A stretch of 64,000 nt of DNA from Caulobacterales bacterium (GTDB lineage: Bacteria > Pseudomonadota > Alphaproteobacteria > Caulobacterales > Aquidulcibacteraceae), in contig JAFLCU010000010.1 in assembly GCA_017303355.1 (NCBI GenBank), forward strand, positions 62,001 through 126,000. Reading direction: 5' to 3'. Position 1 is the first letter of the stretch, and each line of letters opens with the position of its first letter. The position numbers and the translations under genes are program-made. The notes beneath the pieces were generated by a model. That model ran no database searches. It was not told the DNA's origin and saw nothing but the letters and a program-made list of their open reading frames with translations. Below are positions 44,781-53,058 of the stretch, in pieces.

Positions 44781-46084
44781 GCGAACACGCGGGCGAAGAT
44801 TTGATCCACGCGCGCGAAGTGGTGCGCGTCGTCGAAGCAGCTATCGATCGTTTTGGCGTCGAGCTTGGCGGTGACGTCGGCGTCCGCCTTCAAGCGGTCG
44901 ATCAGGGAGGTCGCGGCGCGCGGCGGCGGGCTTTGCCACACGGCCATCGCATTGCGCTGCACGAGCCGATAAGCGTCCTCGCGCGAAACACCCGCTTGCG
45001 TCAGCGCCAGCATCACGCGCTGCGAATTATGCAGGCCGCCGAGCAGGGCCAGATTGCGCGCCATGTTTTCCGGATAGACCACGAGTTTCTCCATCACCAT
45101 CGCCATGCGGTGCAGCGCGAAATCGAGATGGATGGTGGCGTCCGGGCCGATGCCGCGCTCGACGGACGAGTGCGAAATATCGCGCTCATGCCAAAGCGCG
45201 ACGTTCTCCATCGCCGGGGTCACGGCGCTGCGCACGAGGCGCGCCAGGCCGCAGAGATTTTCGGTAAGCACTGGGTTGCGCTTGTGCGGCATGGCCGATG
45301 AGCCCTTTTGGCCCGGCTCGAAGAATTCTTCCGCTTCCAGCACCTCGGTGCGCTGCAAATGGCGCACCTCCGTCGCGAGGCGTTCGACGCCGCTGGCGAC
45401 CACGCCAAGTGCGGCGAAGAACGCCGCGTGCCGATCGCGCGGAATCACCTGTGTGGAAACGGGCTCGATCGTAAGGCCAAGCTTCTCCGCAACATAAGCC
45501 TCAACGCGCGGATCAATCTGGGCGAAGGTGCCGACGGCGCCTGAAATCGCGCATGTGGCGATCTCCTTTTTTGCGGTCTTCAAGCGTTCCAGATTGCGCG
45601 CGAACTCGGCGTAATGGCCGGCGAGCTTCAGGCCAAACGTCGTCGGCTCGGCATGGATGCCGTGCGAGCGGCCGATGGTCGCCGTCATCTTGTGCTCGTA
45701 AGCGCGCTTTTTCAGCGCCGCCATGACGCGCTCGCAGCCGGCGATGAGCAGATCGCTGGCGCGCGCCAGCTGCACGGCAAGGCACGTGTCCAGCACGTCG
45801 CTCGAGGTCATGCCTTGGTGGGCGAAGCGCGATTCTGGGCCGACGTGTTCGGCGACGCTGGTGAGGAACGCGATCACGTCGTGCTTCACCTCGCGCTCGA
45901 TCTCATCGATGCGCGCGACGTCGAATTTGCCCTTGGCGCGGTATTCGGCAGCGGCGCTCTTCGGGATCGTGCCGAGTTCGGCCATCGCCTCCATGGCGAG
46001 GGTTTCGATCTCGAGCCAGATGCCATAACGGCTCTCGGGCTCCCAAATGGCCACCATGTCGGGGCGGGCGTAACGCGGAATCAT
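44777..46084 (-). CDS. purB: Adenylosuccinate lyase
   Basis: 435 aa, full length for the bacterial PurB class. N-terminal RYARPDMVAIWEPESRYGIWLEIE, SSDVLDTCLAVQLARA, and the fumarase-superfamily signature GSSAMPHKRNPV (~262-273). It cleaves SAICAR and adenylosuccinate. It is on the same strand as purC, purS and purQ, part of a loose purine cluster. Confidence 0.95.
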   Translation of the reverse strand: MIPRYARPDMVAIWEPESRYGIWLEIETLAMEAMAELGTIPKSAAAEYRAKGKFDVARIDEIEREVKHDVIAFLTSVAEHVGPESRFAHQGMTSSDVLDTCLAVQLARASDLLIAGCERVMAALKKRAYEHKMTATIGRSHGIHAEPTTFGLKLAGHYAEFARNLERLKTAKKEIATCAISGAVGTFAQIDPRVEAYVAEKLGLTIEPVSTQVIPRDRHAAFFAALGVVASGVERLATEVRHLQRTEVLEAEEFFEPGQKGSSAMPHKRNPVLTENLCGLARLVRSAVTPAMENVALWHERDISHSSVERGIGPDATIHLDFALHRMAMVMEKLVVYPENMARNLALLGGLHNSQRVMLALTQAGVSREDAYRLVQRNAMAVWQSPPPRAATSLIDRLKADADVTAKLDAKTIDSCFDDAHHFARVDQIFARVFA

Positions 46085-46115
46085 GGGCGGTTGTTACGCC
46101 AGCCCCGCCGGTTTG

Positions 46116-47513
46116 TCAGGTTTGCGCCTGCGCGGCGTCGGCCAAATCCTTGCGGATGGTGCGGCTCGCCAACCAGAAGAACAGCAGCCCCAGCACGATG
46201 ACGCTGCCGGAGGCCAAAAGCGCTGTCTGCAGGCCGCCCGATTGCGCGGCCAAGCACGCCGCGTCGGTGGTGCCAGGGGGGCAAGCGGCCTTGAAGGCGC
46301 CGGTGTCGGCCGCGCCGTAACGCTGCGCGGCGAACACATCGCTGAGGCGGCCCATCGTCGTCGGCCCAAGGCCGAGCGCGATCAGGTTGAGGATGAAGAA
46401 CATCACCGCCACGGCGGTGGCGCGCGTGTGGGGTTTCACCAGGCCCTGGATCGCCGCATAGACGGGGCCGTACCAAACGGAATTCATCGCCGTCGGCACC
46501 GCCAGGAAGAGGAGCGTGATATAGCCGCTATTCGGACCCACGGGCCAAAATAGCGCGGCGACGAAGAAGGGCGCGCCGAGCGCGAAGGCGATCGCCGGCA
46601 GCGTGACGTAGGCGCGCGCGTCCTTGGCGGCGTAGCGGTCGGCGATCTTGCCGCCGGCCCAGGTGCCGAGCACGCCCGCGAAAAGCACCATGACAGCAAA
46701 GGCGACGCCCCGCTCTTGCAGGCCCATGCCGTGCGTGCGCGCGAGAAAAGCGGGCAGAAAGTACGAGTGGCCGTAGCCAAGAAATGAGACGACCGTCGCC
46801 GCGAGCACGGCGTACCAATAAGAGGGCTTCGAGGAGAGCTCGCGCAGCGCCTCCGCGAAGCTGGCTTTGTTCGCGGGCGGCGCGGCGAGGCCCAGCTTGC
46901 GCGGCTCCTTGAGCGTGAAGAATGCAATGATCGCGAGGGCGACGCCGGGAACGCCGACGAGCATGAAAGCGGCGCGCCAGCCGTAATTGGCCGCGATCAC
47001 GGCGCCTAACGCGAAGCCCACGAACGTGCCGATCGGCACGCCCATTGAATAGAGCGCCAAAGCCGACGCGCGCTTTTCCGGTTTCACATAGTCCGAGATC
47101 AGCGAGTGCGCGGGCGGCGTGCAGCCTGCTTCGCCGACGCCGACGCCAAAGCGAAACAGCAGAATTTGCATGAAGGACGTGGCCGTGCCGCAGAGCGCGG
47201 TGAAGCCGCTCCAGATCGCCAGCGCCGCGCTGATGATGCTAACGCGATTGCCGCGCTCGGCGAAGCGCGCGATCGGAATGCCGAGCACGGTGTAGAACAC
47301 CGCGAACGCCAGACCGCCGAGCAAGCCGAATTGCGTGTCGTCGAGATTGAGGTCGCGCTTCAAATCCTCGCCGAGTACGGCCACGATTTGGCGATCGACG
47401 AAATTCAGCGTGTAGATGCCGAGAAGCAGCCAGAGTGCGTAGCGCACGTTGGCGTCGCTCAGGCCGGGCGCGGCAAGCTTATTGGTGGGCGCGCCCACGA
47501 TCGCATCAGTCAC
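46116..47513 (-). CDS. Spinster-type MFS transporter
   Basis: 465 aa from GTG 47513. The ATG at 47528 would start inside the GGAGGAA that serves as ribosome site for the GTG. About 12 transmembrane helices. MFS motif elements include NFVDRQIVAVL in helix 1 and IARFAERGNR in the first cytoplasmic loop; GVGEAGCTPPAHSLISDYVKPEKRASALALYSMGVPIG is characteristic of spinster-like and hexuronate-type permeases. Substrate unknown. It is the last core gene before the second accessory island. Confidence 0.82.
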   Translation of the reverse strand: MTDAIVGAPTNKLAAPGLSDANVRYALWLLLGIYTLNFVDRQIVAVLGEDLKRDLNLDDTQFGLLGGLAFAVFYTVLGIPIARFAERGNRVSIISAALAIWSGFTALCGTATSFMQILLFRFGVGVGEAGCTPPAHSLISDYVKPEKRASALALYSMGVPIGTFVGFALGAVIAANYGWRAAFMLVGVPGVALAIIAFFTLKEPRKLGLAAPPANKASFAEALRELSSKPSYWYAVLAATVVSFLGYGHSYFLPAFLARTHGMGLQERGVAFAVMVLFAGVLGTWAGGKIADRYAAKDARAYVTLPAIAFALGAPFFVAALFWPVGPNSGYITLLFLAVPTAMNSVWYGPVYAAIQGLVKPHTRATAVAVMFFILNLIALGLGPTTMGRLSDVFAAQRYGAADTGAFKAACPPGTTDAACLAAQSGGLQTALLASGSVIVLGLLFFWLASRTIRKDLADAAQAQT

Positions 47514-47607
47514 GCGTCTTTCCTCCATGGCGCGGCTTATGCTGCCTTGCGTCCATACGGGAGTGTATGGGGGCAATCTCTTGGCGCGCAAGCCGAAAAC
47601 GGCGGCG

Positions 47608-47910
47608 CTAGAGCAGCCCCAGCGTCTTGAAACTGGCGACGCCGTCGCGGCCGATAATGAGGTGGTCGTGCACGTTGACGCTGATCGCATCCGCGGCGGC
47701 GACAATCTCGCGCGTGATGGCGAGATCGGCTGCCGAGGGCTTGGGATCGCCCGAGGGGTGGTTGTGCAGAAATCCCGAAGAGGTCGCTTGCCGTTGAATT
47801 ACTTGCGCAAATATGTCCGCATAGGCCGAAAGGGCGCCGTGATTGGGTATAGTCTGATTTAGCCCACTCGCGATCATCACGCTCAGCACATGCAAAACAC
47901 GCTCGATCAC
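47608..47910 (-). pseudogene. RadC-type JAB-domain fragment
   Basis: 100 aa. The second half is a clear RadC JAB/MPN core: FLHNHPSGDPKPSAADLAIT (JAMM H-x-H...S..D), VHDHLIIGRDGVASFKTLGLL. RadC proteins are about 220 aa with an N-terminal helix-hairpin-helix; here that part and the catalytic Glu region are missing, and the upstream DNA is occupied by the divergent nuclease gene. It looks like a remnant of a RadC gene of the kind carried by integrative elements. A short stand-alone JAB protein is possible. Confidence 0.6.
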
Positions 47911-47971
47911 GTCTTTGCATAATCGCGTACAAAATGGAATCGAAGAATGCTTGTGACGCGGGAGGGCGCGC

Positions 47972-48391
47972 GTGTTGAAGCTTGTTGGTGCATCGCTTGC
48001 TGTCGTGTTTTGCGCTTTGGCGCCGAGTGTCGCGCACGCTGATCCGTGTACGGCGCCGCTGCCGAGTCACGCAGGCGATACGTTCAGCGGCACGGTGCGC
48101 TATGTCGGCGACGGCGATGGTCTTTGCGTCGGCCGTTCCAACGATCCCAGCACATGGATTGAAGTGAGGCTCGGCGATTTCGACGCGCCCGAACTTCACT
48201 CGGCGGACGGCCCGCGATCGAAGCGGTTTCTCGAACAGGTAGCGATCGGACGCGAGGTGACGTGCCGCGCAGTGCGTGGTCGGCGCGGACGCGTCATCGT
48301 CTATGATCGCGTGATCGCGGTATGCCGCGTCGATGGCCGCGCCATTGGCGATCTGCTGCGGGAAGCGGGCGCGCCGACCGGCGGCAATTGA
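47972..48391 (+). CDS. Secreted thermonuclease (SNase-like)
   Basis: 139 aa. A signal peptide (LVGASLAVVFCALAPSVAHA) is followed by the OB-fold nuclease core: FSGTVRYVGDGDGLCVG, WIEVRLGDFDAPELHS (Arg and Asp/Glu ligands) and VYDRVIAVCRVDGRAIGDLLREAG. It is compact, lacking extra C-terminal domains. It probably degrades nucleic acid in the periplasm or outside. Secreted SNases are frequent cargo of conjugative and integrative elements, as the neighbouring mobilisation genes suggest here. Confidence 0.82.
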   Translation: MLKLVGASLAVVFCALAPSVAHADPCTAPLPSHAGDTFSGTVRYVGDGDGLCVGRSNDPSTWIEVRLGDFDAPELHSADGPRSKRFLEQVAIGREVTCRAVRGRRGRVIVYDRVIAVCRVDGRAIGDLLREAGAPTGGN

Positions 48392-48499
48392 GCGAAGAGG
48401 GCGCGCCGCCACGAACGCGCGGGCGCATCGAGCGCCTAGCAACCCGCCGCTTTGCTTGGCGGTTGTCCTGGCGCATTCTTGGCGAGCTGAGCCACTCCC

Positions 48500-48751
48500 A
48501 TGAACCTGTGCATCATCTGCCGCAATCGTCCCGGAACTGCCTCGGGCGGCGCTGTGTGTGAGCGGTGCGCCGGAATGCTGAGCGCAGAGGGCCATCCGTT
48601 GTGGCCGGCAAAACCGGCGCCCGAGGCCATGACCGAAGAGATTCTGGCGACCCTCCGGGAACACGTCGCGCGCTTGGTCGGAGGTGTGCCGTTCGAACGC
48701 GAACTCTCGCGCGACGAGGTGGACGCGCTGCTGCACAGCTTTCCCGAATAA
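48500..48751 (+). CDS. Small protein with CxxC pair
   Basis: 83 aa. MNLCIICRNRPGTASGGAVCERCAGM contains C-x2-C...C-x2-C, a zinc-ribbon-like unit, followed by a helical acidic tail (EEILATLREHVARLVGGVPFERELSRDEVDALL). Seen near SNase and excisionase-type genes; function unknown. Divergent from nothing close; tail-to-tail with the HTH gene, 21 bp apart. Confidence 0.55.
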   Translation: MNLCIICRNRPGTASGGAVCERCAGMLSAEGHPLWPAKPAPEAMTEEILATLREHVARLVGGVPFERELSRDEVDALLHSFPE

Positions 48752-48772
48752 GGCGAACAGCTATTCGGGGTC

Positions 48773-48985
48773 TCAAGCGAGCTTGCTGCAATTGACCGTG
48801 TTGCGCTTGTCCCAGGCCTGCAAGGCTGAACGGCTGTAGAGCACGGCCTTGCCGACTTTGAGGTAGGGTGGGCCGAGCTTGAGGGCGCGCCAATTGCGCA
48901 GGGTGCCCAAAGTGATGCGGCCTTTATAACGGGCCACGACCTCGTCGTCGGTAAGAAGTTCGTCGTCGAAAGCGACTTCTGACAT
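48773..48985 (-). CDS. Excisionase-type helix-turn-helix protein
   Basis: 70 aa from ATG 48985 with GGAG seven nt upstream; the longer frame is not supported. LLTDDEVVARYKGRITLGTLRNWRA is a MerR/excisionase-like winged helix and LGPPYLKVGKAVLYSRSALQAWD is the wing plus last helix of the HTH_17/AlpA group. Such proteins control integration, excision or transfer genes of mobile elements. Three GGGAAA repeats in 10-bp phase lie 73-98 bp upstream and may be its or its regulator's binding site. Confidence 0.8.
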   Translation of the reverse strand: MSEVAFDDELLTDDEVVARYKGRITLGTLRNWRALKLGPPYLKVGKAVLYSRSALQAWDKRNTVNCSKLA

Positions 48986-49057
48986 GGTGTTCTCCATGGC
49001 TCGGCCAATATCGACCTTGGCCGTCATCTTTCGCGTTGCGATTCGCCCGGAGATGAC

Positions 49058-49083
49058 GGGAAACGCCGGGAAATGGTGGGAAA
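49058..49083 (+). repeat. Three GGGAAA repeats in exact 10-bp phase (array C)
   Basis: GGGAAA at 49058, 49068 and 49078, each the end of a 10-mer. Same number, period and strand as array A at 8875-8900 in the first island. It lies upstream of the excisionase-type gene and downstream of the conserved small membrane-protein gene, so it may be an operator or iteron-like site of the mobile element. Confidence 0.7.
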
Positions 49084-49100
49084 CGGTCCGGAGCGCCCGT

Positions 49101-49391
49101 TCAATAATGCGCGTGATCGCGTCGACGCAGGCGTAGCGCTTTATCGCGCCCGTGGGCATTCCATTCGAGCCAGGATGCAAACCCGTTCCCGAACGCGATC
49201 AGGATCGCAAACCCGACCGCGATCACCGCTTGGCCCCACTCGCCGACACATGCACGCGTCAGCGCGTAGAGGAGAAGGAGCGGGGAGCCCCAGCGGACCA
49301 GCACCCAAAGCGCAAAGAATGCTGCGGTCGCGACGAGGAAGGGCTGCGGGATTGTTGCGAAGATCTGGAGCGGGGATAGGTCGAAGTGCAT
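49101..49391 (-). CDS. Small membrane protein of the mobilisation module
   Basis: 96 aa. Two hydrophobic helices: PFLVATAAFFALWVLVRWGSPLLLLYAL and VIAVGFAILIAFGNGFASWL, with a basic C-terminus. It sits between the relaxase and the excisionase-type gene on the same strand, an arrangement also seen in other alphaproteobacterial mobilisation loci (recollection). No enzymatic motif. Possibly accessory to transfer. Confidence 0.5.
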   Translation of the reverse strand: MHFDLSPLQIFATIPQPFLVATAAFFALWVLVRWGSPLLLLYALTRACVGEWGQAVIAVGFAILIAFGNGFASWLEWNAHGRDKALRLRRRDHAHY

Positions 49392-49541
49392 GGCGCCATT
49401 TCCTGAAAGGTAATGAGGCGCTGCGGTTCGACCGGGTTGGCTCCCGGATTCTTTTTCTGGTCGTCCAGCTTGCGCGGACGCCGATCCTCGATGCGCTCAT
49501 GCCAACACAAGTGCGCCACAGGCGCAAGCGCGATGCGCGCC

Positions 49542-50738
49542 CTAGCGGTCCAGTCCGGGCGGCAGCTTGAGCGCTTTCGACAATTGTCGTGCTGGGTCGT
49601 GGGTGCGCGAGCGCACGAGGGCCTTGCGGATGTCGAGGTGGAGCTCCATCGCCTTGAGGCGGCCCTGCCATTTCGGCTCGAACTGAAAGATGTTGCGGCC
49701 TACTTCCGTCGCGAGGCCAAGGCGCTTGAGTTCTTGCGCCCGCGCCTTCAGCGCATTGGTCATTTCCGGCGACCGGTCCGGCGCCTGAAGCTGAGCGAGG
49801 CGTACGCGGCCTTGTTCGTCAAGCTGCCCTTCGATTATGCGGTCGAGCCGGCTTGGGCGATGCGCGCGTGCTTCCCGCTCTAGCGCCAGGCGGGCGTCGT
49901 CCCGCCCGCGTGGACCAAGACGCTCGGTGGCGATGTCCTGCGCCGCCGATCGGAAGCCGTGGCTCACATACTCCCTCGGGATCACGAGATCGCGTCCATC
50001 CTCGTGCCGGCCACGCAGGATGATGTGCGTATGCGGGTTGTCGGTGTCCCAATGGTCGACGGCTATCCAGGTTAGCCGCGTGCCGAGGGCGATTTCCGCC
50101 CGCCGCATTACCTCTCGGGCGTAGCTCTTCAAATCGCCGAGCCTGCCGCCGTTTTCCGCGGACAGGATAAGCCGGAAATGTCGCCTGTCCTCGCGCGCCC
50201 AGGCGGCTGTACGCGCTCCCCCATCGACGCTGTCGTCCAGCGCATCGTAAAAGACCGATCGTTCGGCGCCGCGCTGCAGATAACGCGCATGCGCCTTGGC
50301 CGACGCTTCGACATCCCGCTCGCTATTGCTTGCCGCATCCTCGCCCGGCAAAGGCGGGAACGGCGCCTTGGCGGCGGCGTCGCGCGCTACATAGCGCGCG
50401 TGCGCACCGAGCGCTGCCCCGCCGCCGCCGCCGTGTCCGAAATAGTGGACCTTCACGATCGCGCGTTGGCGTGGGTCGAATTTGAAGGCGCCAGCTTTGC
50501 CCAAACCCTTCGCGGCTTTGCGTGAAGAGCCGATGCGTTGCTGCAATTGAGATGAGAGCGCCGGCGCGGCGCTGGCGCTTCTGCGACCGCGTCCTTCGTG
50601 ACGGCCCGTGAGGCTCTCCGCATCGATCGGCCGCGCGATGCGCAGGCGTGACCCAGGCGAGAACGTCTCGCCGCGCATGGCGTCGCGCAGCAATTTACTG
50701 AATCGAAAGGTCGGTGCGGTGATCGTCGTGGAAGGCAT
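49542..50738 (-). CDS. DUF3363/RlxS-type relaxase, C-terminally truncated
   Basis: 398 aa if it starts at ATG 50738 (ATG 50678 is another choice). Conserved relaxase elements: KVHYFGHGGGGGAALGAHARYVARDAA (Tyr region, ~97-122), HARYLQRGAERSVFYD, REDRRHFRLILSAENG, and the metal-binding NPHTHIILRGR (H236, H238). It should nick oriT and pilot DNA transfer. Full DUF3363 proteins are about 600-700 aa and continue after the AMELHLDIRK helix (present near residue 370); this one ends 28 residues later in an unrelated tail, so the C-terminal region is lost. It may be a reduced functional form or decayed. Confidence 0.75.
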   Translation of the reverse strand: MPSTTITAPTFRFSKLLRDAMRGETFSPGSRLRIARPIDAESLTGRHEGRGRRSASAAPALSSQLQQRIGSSRKAAKGLGKAGAFKFDPRQRAIVKVHYFGHGGGGGAALGAHARYVARDAAAKAPFPPLPGEDAASNSERDVEASAKAHARYLQRGAERSVFYDALDDSVDGGARTAAWAREDRRHFRLILSAENGGRLGDLKSYAREVMRRAEIALGTRLTWIAVDHWDTDNPHTHIILRGRHEDGRDLVIPREYVSHGFRSAAQDIATERLGPRGRDDARLALEREARAHRPSRLDRIIEGQLDEQGRVRLAQLQAPDRSPEMTNALKARAQELKRLGLATEVGRNIFQFEPKWQGRLKAMELHLDIRKALVRSRTHDPARQLSKALKLPPGLDR

Positions 50739-50765
50739 CGATGCGAAGTTCGCCAGCGCTGTGCG

Positions 50766-50808
50766 CGCACCGTGCGTCGCACCGTGCGATTGTGCTCCGC
50801 ACGGTGCG
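50766..50808 (+). repeat. Triple CGCACSGTGCG cluster: candidate oriT or relaxase operator
   Basis: The palindromic 11-mer CGCACCGTGCG occurs at 50766-50776 and 50778-50788, and its inverted copy CGCACGGTGCG at 50798-50808; the last two form a hairpin with a 9-nt loop. The cluster lies 28-70 bp upstream of the relaxase start, where oriT or an autoregulatory site is expected. Two nine-base partial copies (CACGGTGCG) also occur in the traF gene at 51066 and 51076. Confidence 0.55.
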
Positions 50809-50898
50809 TTTGCGCCATGGTATTCAACCACTTGGCGTAGAGAACGACTCTCCCTTTATCTGGCCTTACACCGTGTTTGTTGTTTCCGCGTTGGTTGC

Positions 50899-51387
50899 TT
50901 AGAAAAATTTCCGCCAGACGCCTTCAATGTCAGCGACGGACACCGGCCCGAAATAGCGGCTGTCGAAACTGTCAGGGGTTTCACCCATCAAGAAGATTTC
51001 GTCGCCAGAAAGCGTGCGGCATCCGCTCCAACGCGGCAGCATGCGCCCTTGGCTGTCACGCACCACACGGTGCGCCACGGTGCGGTCATTGATGCGGATG
51101 ACGTCTCCGTCAGCGCAGACGCTGTCGCCATCGTTCGCGGCGATGCGTTTAATGAAGCGGTCGCCCGCATCGGTGAAGTTGCGCGCCGCGGCGTAGTCGG
51201 GCGCCACGTCCTGCGCACGCACTGTGACGAAGGCGCCACGAGCAATCTCGCCCGAGCCACGCACATACCATCCGGTCGGCACCGAGGGCGTGTGATTGTA
51301 GATGAGCCAGTCGCGCGTATTCGCAGAGGCGACAGCCAAGAGCGCGATCGCCGTCGCGCCGATGCCAAGCCAGGTTCGCGTCTTCAT
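50899..51387 (-). CDS. traF: Conjugative-transfer S26 signal peptidase (TraF-like)
   Basis: 162 aa from ATG 51387. A membrane anchor WLGIGATAIALLAVASA is followed by the catalytic Ser in TPSVPTGWY (S-x-P-x-G), the catalytic Lys in RFIKRIAANDGDSV, and DEIFLMGETPDSFDSRYFGPV near the end, as in TraF/S26C peptidases. It processes the pilin or another transfer-apparatus protein. In the same direction as the relaxase; no other transfer genes (virB, traG) are present in the window. Confidence 0.85.
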   Translation of the reverse strand: MKTRTWLGIGATAIALLAVASANTRDWLIYNHTPSVPTGWYVRGSGEIARGAFVTVRAQDVAPDYAAARNFTDAGDRFIKRIAANDGDSVCADGDVIRINDRTVAHRVVRDSQGRMLPRWSGCRTLSGDEIFLMGETPDSFDSRYFGPVSVADIEGVWRKFF

Positions 51388-51984
51388 CCGCACGCCTCCA
51401 AGATGTGTTGGCCTCCGGTGCGCGCAAGCGGATGCTCCTTCAAGGCTCACCCGTGAACCGGGGACATGTCCTAAAGGGCGGGTGGGCGGGTGTTGCGAGA
51501 GGGATGGAAGCCGGATGGCCGAGACCGCAGCGCGGGCTCGGTGCGCAGCACGACAGCCCGGCGACGGCGAAGCCGGCGCTCGCCCAAACTGAAAGAAAAC
51601 GACATGAGCGCTAGGAGCTGGAGCGTGATCGACCTGATCACGTCCAGCACAAACGCGAGCGACCTATGGCGCACGCGCGGGGTGGGCGGGTGGGATAAAC
51701 CGGCAAGTCGGGGGCCAACGGCCCCGTGTCTGGATCGCGCCATGGCTTTGGGCGCATGGCGGGCTCGACATCTATCTAGGCGATTTGCGGCCTGTTCGGA
51801 GCGCAAGTTAGAGCGCGCAGCAAGAACAGTGTTGACGGATCAGCGCTCTCCGCGCACGCTTGGTATGCGCCCGAGAGCAAAAGCAGCGCCCGGCGCCTCG
51901 AACTAGCTGCGAACAAGAACCCAGCGCCGGCATTGTGCGGGTAAGGCTGACGACAATCCCGTAAACATCCAAGGAGGTTGTGCG
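51388..51984. other. 597-bp intergenic region with two G-quadruplex motifs
   Basis: No recognisable gene. An ORF at 51604-51906 (100 aa) on the plus strand has no family match. The region is notable for two G-rich motifs on the plus strand: four G-triplets with one-nucleotide loops at 51476-51490, and a similar run at 51679-51694. They share GGTGGGCGGGTG exactly 200 bp apart. It lies between divergent traF (-) and the HNH gene (+). Confidence 0.6.
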
Positions 51985-53016
51985 ATGCACGACGAGGATA
52001 TGTTTGCGCGGATGCCAGCATCGGGTTTGACTGCTGGGCAGCCGCGTCTTGAAGGCCTGCTTCATCGCTTCGATGAAGAGCGCGACACCACATACAAAGG
52101 CGAGACATACCGGGTTCGCGACAATGGCGCGGTGCTGAGGTACGCGCGCCCTGGCTTGCGCCGTCGACCGCTTGACGAGGTTTGGTCGTTCGGCTCGCTG
52201 AACAAGCACACGGGCTATCTCGTTATCTGCGATCACGTCGTCCATCGGATCGTCGCCACGGCGTTTTGTACGCCAAAGCCGTCTCCGGAGCACGTCGTCG
52301 ATCACATCGACACAAACCGTCTCAACAACCGCGCCGAAAACCTGCGCTGGGTGACGCGGCTGGAGAACGTGCTGCTGAACCCGATCACGTGTCGGCGCAT
52401 TGAATTGGCCTACGGCTCGCTTGAGGCCTTCTTTGCTAATCCCGGGGCCCGGACTGTCCGCAAGTTGGAATGGATGCGGACCGTCAGCAAGGAAGAGGCG
52501 GCCACGAGCCGGCGACGCTTGCTCGACTGGGCCGCAAAGGGCGAGGGGTTGAAAGGTGGCGCGCTTGGCGATTGGGTCTTTGCCCAAAGTGACAGGCAGG
52601 CGCCGGAGCCCGAACCGGAGCCGATGGGCATTCCGTCCCTGACTCCTGGCGCCATTCAGCGCAAGTGGCGGACGCCAACGGAATTTCCGCTGTGCCCAAC
52701 GGCGGCGGCCGACAACGCGCTAGACGAATACCTGCAACGTCTGCGGCCGGGCGCCATCTTTGCGCGCAACCGCTACGGCGAGAGCACCGTGATTGAAGCC
52801 GCTCGCAATGGCGGCGGCCCCATTTCGGTGGTTTGCAGCACGCAATCCGGTGTGAAGGATTGGAGCGTGGCGCGAGTGTTCATCGACGGCGATGTGTTTT
52901 GCCACCAGTCCAGCGGCGCCTTCTTCACCAGGAAAGGCGCGACGAAGGCGCATCTTACGGCGCTTGGCGCTGCCTTCGATGAAGCGGAATACGAGTCAAT
53001 CGACGACTATGCGTGA
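51985..53016 (+). CDS. HNH-endonuclease-domain protein
   Basis: 343 aa, preceded by AAGGAGG. An HNH/homing-type nuclease module lies at about 80-130: VHRIVATAFC, then VVDHIDTNRLNNRAENLRWVTRLEN with D106-H107, N115 and N119. The first 80 residues contain a YRVRDNGAVLRY-type strand pair as in phage HNH proteins. The C-terminal 150 residues have no recognised domain. It could cut foreign or host DNA, or be a stand-alone homing enzyme. It lies at the start of the defence-like block. Confidence 0.7.
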   Translation: MHDEDMFARMPASGLTAGQPRLEGLLHRFDEERDTTYKGETYRVRDNGAVLRYARPGLRRRPLDEVWSFGSLNKHTGYLVICDHVVHRIVATAFCTPKPSPEHVVDHIDTNRLNNRAENLRWVTRLENVLLNPITCRRIELAYGSLEAFFANPGARTVRKLEWMRTVSKEEAATSRRRLLDWAAKGEGLKGGALGDWVFAQSDRQAPEPEPEPMGIPSLTPGAIQRKWRTPTEFPLCPTAAADNALDEYLQRLRPGAIFARNRYGESTVIEAARNGGGPISVVCSTQSGVKDWSVARVFIDGDVFCHQSSGAFFTRKGATKAHLTALGAAFDEAEYESIDDYA

Positions 53017-53058
53017 GCGGCGCGGGCGGCTTGATGACAGAGCCGCCCGTAAACCGGC

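Noticed and set aside
47537..48736. 399-aa minus-strand frame over SNase and the RadC fragment
   Set aside because: The RadC similarity is in a different frame (47608-47910) and the SNase is on the opposite strand; this frame is Arg/Ser-rich filler.
51604..51906. 100-aa plus-strand frame in the G-quadruplex region
   Set aside because: No ribosome site, no family, and biased Arg/Gly composition produced by the G-rich repeats; treated as non-coding.
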